Shown piece by piece: positions 57,895-64,000 of a stretch of DNA of 64,000 nt; position 1 is the first letter of the stretch; every line of letters begins with the position of its first letter. Source of the stretch: Diogma glabrata (lineage: Eukaryota > Arthropoda > Insecta > Diptera > Cylindrotomidae); assembly GCA_963693315.1 (NCBI GenBank), contig OY856188.1, forward strand, positions 217,639,396 to 217,703,395, read 5' to 3'. A program made the position numbers and the translations under genes. A model generated the notes under the pieces. That model was not told where the DNA came from. It did not search any database and was given only the letters and a program-made list of their open reading frames with translations.

Positions 57895-58090
57895 TGTGAA
57901 AACAATATTCCATGCATGGACGATTAGTCCAGATGCCTTATTAGTATTAATTTGTAAAAGCAATTTCCAAATTATATATTTACGAAAAAAGATCCGCCCC
58001 ATTTTAATAGAATCTACAGGAACTGGATTAGCTTGCAAATTAGGTTCCACTAATAACTTTTTCCGTAATAAACAGATTTTTCTCTGCATC
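57895..58090 (-). pseudogene. Possible Gypsy-2 protease region
   Basis: A minus-strand open frame with PVPVDSIKMGRIFFRKYIIW then KLLLQINTNKASGLIV lies where protease is expected, between gag and RT. The spacing fits, but no D-S/T-G triad is readable, so the assignment is positional and tentative. Confidence 0.35.
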
Positions 58091-58220
58091 TATTAGTTTT
58101 CTACATAATATATTTTTTTATACGGTTTTCATCAGTCTAATTTTGGTTATACTTTGGAAAAGCATTTTTAAAAATTCAATTGTGTCAACTGTCAGCACTT
58201 GGCAAAACATTTTAATATAA

Positions 58221-58453
58221 ATTAAATTTTTAATTATAACACTTGTTTTTATTTCGCAAATATTTTTTTTTTTTTATTTTCTAAAATGTTGCTCAATGTG
58301 TTTCGGCTTACGCCATTATCAAGAGCATAACATTTTTGAATCGCTCTTCATACTGGCGTAAGCCGAAATACATTGAGCAAAATTTAAAAAAAAAAAAAAA
58401 TAAAAAACAAAATATTTGCGAAATAAAAACAATTGTTATCAATTTTTAATTTG
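58221..58453. repeat. 233-bp foldback element
   Basis: The arms pair ATTAAATTTTTAATTATAAC and TTTTTATTTCGCAAATAT on the left with ATATTTGCGAAATAAAAACA and TTATCAATTTTTAATTT on the right. The GC-richer inner block GCTCAATGTGTTTCGGCTTA/CGCCA pairs with TGGCGTAAGCCGAAATACAT/TGAGC around a loop near 58335. The A/T tracts beside it are complementary too. Confidence 0.88.
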
Positions 58454-58499
58454 CATTTTTTAAATTTTATTGCTTCTTTATATTTACTCGAAACCTATA

Positions 58500-58790
58500 G
58501 ATCAGCCGGAGCCCGGAACGAAACGATCAATTGGAATAAACTTGCGCATACTCAGTTGTATTATTTCTAAAAAATTAGAAACAGAAATGTTTGAATTAAA
58601 AACATTTCTAAGTCCCTGCCAATCTGCACCTTTATAATCCCAAACATGACCAGGATTATAGTTTTAAACGGTTTAAGAACTTGTAGATTTAAATGTGTGG
58701 AAATCAAATTATGATCTGACCCACCTAAGGTTCTGATACTTTTAAATGTACCAACGATAGATCATTTGTCATAAACAATTCACTACTTTT
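58500..58790 (-). pseudogene. LINE fragment: end of endonuclease and linker, inverted
   Basis: The minus-strand sequence reads LGGSDHNLIS-like remnants (SDHNLISTHLNLQ), then YNPGHVWDYKGADWQGLRNV and FNSNISVSNFLEIIQLSMRK. The first part holds the SDH motif that closes an APE endonuclease; the rest is the linker before RT. It has frameshifts. It points opposite to the RT part at 58985-60285 although the two regions would be neighbours in one LINE protein. Confidence 0.6.
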
Positions 58791-58802
58791 GTCAGGAATG
58801 TT

Positions 58803-58886
58803 TTTTATTTATTTCACTCATATAATATACCAACCTTCCAGATTCCCTGGGTAGGTTGGTATATTATTTGAGTGAAAGTAAATAAA
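58803..58886. repeat. 84-bp hairpin between the inverted LINE halves
   Basis: TTTATTTATTTCACTCATAT and AATATACCAACCT pair with AGGTTGGTATATTATTTGAG and TGAAAGTAAATAAA around a loop of 15-17 nt. Confidence 0.9.
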
Positions 58887-58984
58887 ACAATAATATAACA
58901 ATAATATAGTAAACATTTTGTTTGACCAAAATGTTTTAGTATCAATAAGTTCGTTCCATTCACAATGAATGAAACTCCAACAAA

Positions 58985-60285
58985 AATATTTGTTTTCCAA
59001 GGCAGACAGATTGGCCCTTAGAAACGAAGTTTTTACAGTTCCATTAATCCTTCCAAGTCTGCTTCCAAATCTTCTATTTCTCTTATTATTGACGGTGGTT
59101 TAATCGTCACTGACACAGCAAGAAAAGCCACATTGTTCGCGAAACGCTTTGCTTTGAATTCGATCGTTTTGGAAACACCTAGAGAAATACGCCAAATCCA
59201 TTGGTCAGGAGCTAGTATGAAAGATCTTGATTTCAAATCCAAAATGGTCGAAAAAATCTTAAGAGCGTTATTTAACCCAACCAACAAATCCTTCGGTCTG
59301 GACAACGGTCAGGACATTCCTCCTATTATTCTAAAAACATTTTCAAAAGAACTTGCACTTACTCTTAACAAAATTTGCTACAAATTCTATAAATCTGGTA
59401 TTTTCCCTTCGAGCTTGTCAGCCAAAGTCTAGCCCGTTGCAAAAAAACGAACAAATTGAACTTTGTAGGCCATCGTTGGAACAGCATACTTGATAAAGGT
59501 GGTGAAACGTACGTTATCGCATCAGACATTTCAAAAGCAATTGATCGAATCTAGAATGCCAAACTGATCAACAAGCTCGATGCGTAGGATTTCACCCCAC
59601 AGTCCTAAAGTTGATTAAAAATTTTCTCACCGACCAATACATTTCGGTATCTATCGAAAGGCTTTTCTTCGGCAGAGATCAGTTTTATTCCTTACTCTAA
59701 AATTACTCTTATTGCTTATTCCTTACCTTAAAAAACTCAGCCTCCTCAATAGATGCAAAAATATTTCACTCCGTATCAATTATTCCACATTTATAAGTCC
59801 ACTTTTCGTACTTGTATGGAGTATTGTTGTCTAGTTTGGGGCGCTGGCACCTGTTTCCATCCTGGCTCTTTCTGGCTCTGTACAAGAGCGTGCTATTCAA
59901 ATTGTGGGTGATTGAAAGTTAACATTAAATCTTGATTCCCTACAACACCATCATACTGTTGCTGATCTTGTTGTTTTTTATAAATACCGTCACCAGAAGT
60001 GCTCGAACGAAATCAGATCCATTATGCCTCAAACATAATCTTTTTCCCCGTTTTACTCGTCAATCGCTTTGTGTAAACAGTCAGAACGCAGTGGGATTTC
60101 TTTGTCCGTATATTGCATAAATGGAATGCTTTGCACGAATCAATAGTCTGGGGGACATTCAATCCACGAAAGTTTAGAAAAAGCGTGCGTCAACACCTCA
60201 GAACGCATTTTGTTAAGGAACCTAGGCCTTAAACGGCATCTATGTGTTGTTGTGACACATATTGTAATTCCTATAACACAACAGT
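58985..60285 (+). pseudogene. Jockey-like LINE fragment: RT parts and 3' end
   Basis: Plus-strand pieces in order: KADRLALRNEV (58985 onward); the RT N-terminal frame 59133-59432 with NKSFGLDN, IPPIILKTFSKELALTLNKI and SGIFPSSL; TYVIASDISKAIDRIWNAKL at about 59511-59570, the F/YDxxKAFDxV motif with its Asp; and then a jump to the C-terminal region at about 59740-60230 (VWGA-like, SVQERAIQIVGD, LDSLQHHHTVADLVVFYKYR). The segment with YADD and its neighbours is deleted. The end CTTAAACGGCATCTATGTGT, TGTGACACATATTGTAATTC is the 3' UTR and is shared with repeats at 44.15 and 45.6 kb. Stops and frameshifts make it inactive. Confidence 0.75.
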
Positions 60286-60620
60286 GATGATTTTTAGCCT
60301 CTTTGAACTGATTGCACTTATAAAATTTCGGACCTTTTCCATTATTTGGGTAATTTCACATGCTAAACACTTTAATATCTGTATCCAACGTGTGCCAGCT
60401 CTTAGCCTATTATTGCTTTGTGCATAAGAATCTATTCTATCTCTAGGTTTAGGTTTGCCTTTTGAAATTCTATGCTTAATTTCAGCGTAAATATCTAAGT
60501 TCTTTTTAAAGTCAAATAAATCAGACCACCCAAAAAATAATTTATTTGGCTCATAGTCAATAATTCCATCCACACTAGTCCTGAAAAATCGAACTTCCAT
60601 CCATAGTGACAGACGACAGG
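60271..60620 (-). pseudogene. Gag-like fragment, probably of Gypsy-2
   Basis: A minus-strand open frame of 109 codons (to 60600), extended upstream in another frame, contains KLVALSSVTMDGSS, VDGIIDYEPNKLFFGWSDLF, DFKKNLDIYAEIKHRISKGK and PKPRDRIDSYAQS. An M-x-G-x-(A/S) turn followed by F-R, W-x-(D/E)-L and later a D-S-Y segment resembles the capsid part of LTR-retrotransposon gag (LxGxAxxWF ... W.DLKxxL). The resemblance is by eye. Its 3' end overlaps the LINE tail, so the LINE may have inserted here. Confidence 0.42.
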
Positions 60621-60699
60621 GCTACCAATTTATCTTCGTGAAATCAAATAACTCCTAAAAGTTTCATTAGGAAACTTTCTGCTATCACTCTCCCTTTTA

Positions 60700-63600
60700 T
60701 GGACCTGAGTTTAATTAAGGGTAATTTGATATTCAAAAATCAAGAAATTCTAAAAAATTAAATTAGCGTTCCGGTGTCACAAATAAAATCATAGTAATTT
60801 GTGATAAATCAGTAGAATATTTGCTGATTTGTACTCACCTAGTGTTACAACTGCAAGGCAGCCACAAACAAATATTGCATTTTTTAGAAGCTATTTATGT
60901 AACTTATCACTAATCTTCAGTTTTATTCACCTAATACACTTTACCGTACCTTATCCCAGAACCTATATAGTTCTAAACTATTTAAACAACGCTATTCAGA
61001 TTCCAACTCCGTGATCTAAAATCAGGTCCTTATTAAAAATATTTAAATAGATATAAATATTCTTAAATACTGAAATCCCGGTTTAGCCCCCATATGTAGC
61101 ATTTCAATTAAAATTTAATTCAATACACGATATATGCAGAAAAATAAATATAAATTAATTAACTTTATTGTTTAAAAATCACAATTCGAATGCCCTCTTT
61201 CTTTAATTTAATTACATTATATAGGATAAATTTTATTATTTTTCATTTTTTGTTATAACTCAGGGGTTCTCAAACTCCACATATGTAAATTTCTGGAAAT
61301 ACGAAAGACAATGTATATGTATATGAACAGGCTTAGACTTAATTATAATTCTCTAGACTAAAATTTTGAATAGATTTTGAGTTATTGGGGATTATTGTAA
61401 GCAATTACACTAAAATAACCAACAAAATGATTTGCATTTTTCAATTTGAAAGCATATTTGGACTTTTCAGAGAAAAAATTAGAAATTCAAATATCTTCTA
61501 ACCAGGCAAAAAAGACAAATACAATAAAATACTTACAATGGAATAAATAAATTCCCATGATAAATGAAGCAAAGAACAAACAAAACATACGAAAGCATTA
61601 CCAAAAACCAAAAAAATAAAGTAGATGTGACAACCAAATGCATCAGTTGATTATATCAATTTTAAAACGGATTGTCATAATATTTTTTTAGAATTCCACA
61701 AACGAGCTATTCGTTCGGTGAAATTGGCCTTGAAAGACTAACTAAATTTAGTCACAGAGGACGAGACGATCACGAGACGATCTCCAATTGTTTTAAACGA
61801 ATCATATCTGGTAATCTGTGCGTTCAGTTCAATATGCAGTTTTTTTTTGCAGGATATGGCTTATTTTATTCTTCTTTAAACTGAAATAAATATCAAGACC
61901 ATTTTTTAATTCCAACTTGTACTCTGTAGTCGCATATATCTATCACATTTCTTCTCAGCTTATATGCAGTTTAAATTTTTCAATTATGCTAAATCAAGAG
62001 AGAGAAAAACAGTACATCAGAGTACTTCCGAATCCCCCAACTCACTACTATCTTGGTTAAGAGTTTTCGTACCTATAAACTTATAGGCGATTTTTCTAAA
62101 ACAATATCCATATTGGTAAACGTTTGGTTATAGTTAGAAAATCACTTTACCATACAGCTTCAAATATTTATAATACTTTGCACCAACCATATCATAAACT
62201 ACTGAATTAAAATAAAACAAAAAAAATCCCATAGGCTGAATCAGTCATATTTTAAAATTGCTTCCATCTTGTCTTAGTTCTACTAACATAAATTTTATTA
62301 TGTTTATAATTCGTCATACTATTATTAGAAATAAGATTCGAAAAACTAGTTTATGAAAAAAAGAAACCAATTTCGTTATCAAAAAGAATAAAAACAAAAA
62401 AAAAATCTAAACCACCATCTTTTATTTATTTATATTTTCATAAATAATATCCATATACAAAAATTTTCCATTTCTAAACAAAACAAAAAAAAAACTTTTC
62501 AAAAACGAAAATTGTATAATACAAAAAAATTAAATAATTTGTAGAAGATGGTTTTTTGTTGTACTTTTATTTTTATTCGTGGGGTACCTGAAGACGAATA
62601 AAAATTGCTATTGGCGAAACAACAAATTATGTAAATATGTATTATGAATTTATAATATGCAAAAATTATAATATGGAAAAGGGCATATTGAGAATTATAA
62701 TATTATATGTACAACAAAAGAAGGATAGACTATTTAATATTACAATAACGGCTAAATTATGGAATATTTATCATATTATGTTATAATGGCGTTGTTTCAG
62801 AAAAAAATAAACCACATATCGACATTGCAAATCTAATTAAATTCTTGATCCATGACAATTAAATTCAACAAGAAATATATAAACTTGACAATCCCAAAAT
62901 TGCCGTCTCTATTCAACATTCCACTCTTTAATTATTACAATATTCATTCATTTTCATAATGTTTTAAAATCATTCATGATGATGATCATCAATTTTAATT
63001 TTATTGAAATAATGATTTGCCATTTTGAGTAACATTTTACCTTATTTTTATTTTGTTGTTTTTGAAGTGTAGTGTAATGGAATATTTATACTTATTAAAC
63101 TACATACTTATATGCAAAAAACAAGCTTATAATACAACAATAATGTATTGGGTGTGTGTTCATATTGCACCACAATTCTTAAATAAAATAAAAATAAGAT
63201 ATATCAGAAAGACAGCAAGAAAAAAAAATTAAATATGAACATATAACATTTTCTTTTGATTACGATTATTCTTAATTTTTGTTTTCTTATCTCTAAAGAA
63301 AAATCAATTAAATTATTCGTTTATTTAATTTTTTTTTTAACAAAAATTTTTTAGACTTGATTGATCGATCTTCGGAATACACTAACGAAAATAAAAACTA
63401 TCAATCAACGACACCTTTTGAATATTCGATCAACTTAGAAACTGTCAATTTTAATTTTTGCAATTTTAATGCTCTTTTGACGTTTTATTTTGTTTTAGGA
63501 ATAATAGTCATAAATTATCAGACTTATCAAGTTTATGATTATACTATACGAGTTATATTTATTATAATGGAATAATTGACGGGCGGTTCTGAGTTAATAA

Positions 63601-64000
63601 TATAATTGACGGTTACTGACAATAAATTGAAATTTAACACAGTTCTCATCAAAACTTGACAATATAGTTAATTAATTTTTGGTTTTGTGTTAATAATGAT
63701 TATAAGCACGTGATAGACTTCAAAATTTTATGATTGTTACCCGCGATTTTTGTATTTTAGTAGATAGTTTAATTGTCTCATAAATAAGAACCATCTTGAT
63801 CACGATCATCGTCATCATCACCACAAAAATTTGATTTTTGTTTTTAATTTGAACACAACAATCACAAAAAAAAATACAATTTAACAATCAACCGTGACAA
63901 ACCGGTTCATATTATAAGAAACAGAAACGAATCAGAAAAAGAACAAATCAAATGGTTTTCAGTATTTATTTCATTCAATGTTGTTTTGTTGGTTTGATCT
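60700..64000. other. AT-rich intron end of window, no gene seen
   Basis: No coding exons, RNA genes or clear repeats are supported. The Hth peptide following LLELEK was looked for and not found. Short frames (60829-61014, 63357-63575) are AT-rich chance translations. Confidence 0.65.

Larger units (their letters stand above)
53938..60620 (-). mobile_element. Second Ty3/Gypsy remnant, nested and fragmented
   Basis: From high to low coordinates on the minus strand: a gag-like frame (60271-60620), a protease-like stretch (57895-58090), reverse transcriptase (56655-57245), RNase H (54600-54815), then the RNase H-integrase link and integrase core (53938-54579). The domains are collinear with Ty3/Gypsy pol. 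They are separated by about 2.2 kb (holding LINE pieces and hairpins) and about 1.8 kb of unrelated sequence. No LTRs were recognised. The gag and protease assignments are weaker than the rest. Confidence 0.65.
52504..64000 (+). other. hth: homothorax downstream intron (5' part)
   Basis: This intron starts at the perfect GTAAGT donor after ...LLELEK and continues past the window end. It contains a broken Ty3/Gypsy element, LINE fragments and foldbacks between 53.9 and 60.6 kb. From about 61000 to 64000 I see only AT-rich sequence with no coding or repeat structure I can support, apart from short GATGATCATC-type words near 62978 and 63800. Confidence 0.9.

Noticed and set aside
52504..64000. 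Next homothorax exon (VHELCDNFCHRY...)
   Set aside because: Looked for in all + strand frames after 52503 and not found, so the next exon must lie beyond the window.
1..64000. CRISPR arrays, bacterial operons, rRNA or tRNA genes
   Set aside because: The window is insect intron DNA. The repeats are transposons, foldbacks and tandem arrays without the spacer structure of CRISPR. No cloverleaf or rRNA sequence was recognised.

Overview
This is a stretch of an AT-rich insect nuclear genome. It lies inside one very large gene on the + strand: homothorax (hth), the arthropod MEIS/PREP-class TALE homeobox gene. Three consecutive coding exons are visible, at 10419-10560, 49008-49058 and 52453-52503. 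Together they encode most of the MEIS (Homothorax-Meis) domain, the surface that binds Extradenticle/PBC. Splice sites, reading phases and peptide all agree. The previous exon lies upstream of base 1, and the next one (which should begin with a VHELCDNFC-like peptide) lies beyond base 64000. Protein similarity and base composition suggest a holometabolous insect, possibly a fly, but the order cannot be fixed from this window.

Everything else is intron: more than 10.4 kb before the first exon, 38.4 kb between the first two, 3.4 kb, then more than 11.5 kb. The introns hold a nested collection of mobile elements. From left to right: a Helitron-like end (to 662), a near-perfect 318-bp foldback (895-1212), a decayed hAT-type transposase piece (2718-3030), and diffuse GGCC-rich repeats (3400-4240). 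Just after the first exon is an apparently complete RTE-like non-LTR retrotransposon, antisense to hth (11555-14978), with a 12-bp target-site duplication and an intact 1009-codon endonuclease/reverse transcriptase ORF. A 1.3-kb non-autonomous hAT element with an 8-bp target duplication follows (16707-18020), then a broken Ty3/Gypsy pol (18858-20960) and a second long foldback (21509-21962).

From 22.4 to 29.6 kb there are two diverged copies of one minus-strand locus, with matching TATA-type promoter regions and 3' ends. The second copy contains a disabled coding sequence of the canopy (CNPY/Seele, saposin-B-like ER protein) family and lies between inverted CCCARCTAGCA ends. From 32.9 to 44 kb one inverted-repeat family (ends TGGGGYATTCCACGTGAA) occurs as a 586-bp element and as a 4.15-kb version carrying a regular 286-bp tandem array, a LINE endonuclease fragment and a nested foldback. 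From 44.1 to 45.7 kb are repeats that share their tail with a LINE at 60.2 kb.

The last intron holds a second broken Ty3/Gypsy element (53.9-60.6 kb, minus strand) interrupted by a LINE whose two parts point in opposite directions, as twin priming would produce. No bacterial-type systems, CRISPR arrays, rRNA genes or convincing tRNA genes were seen. The intact LINE ORF is the only long open frame. The hth exons are short and were found through splice sites and peptide identity.
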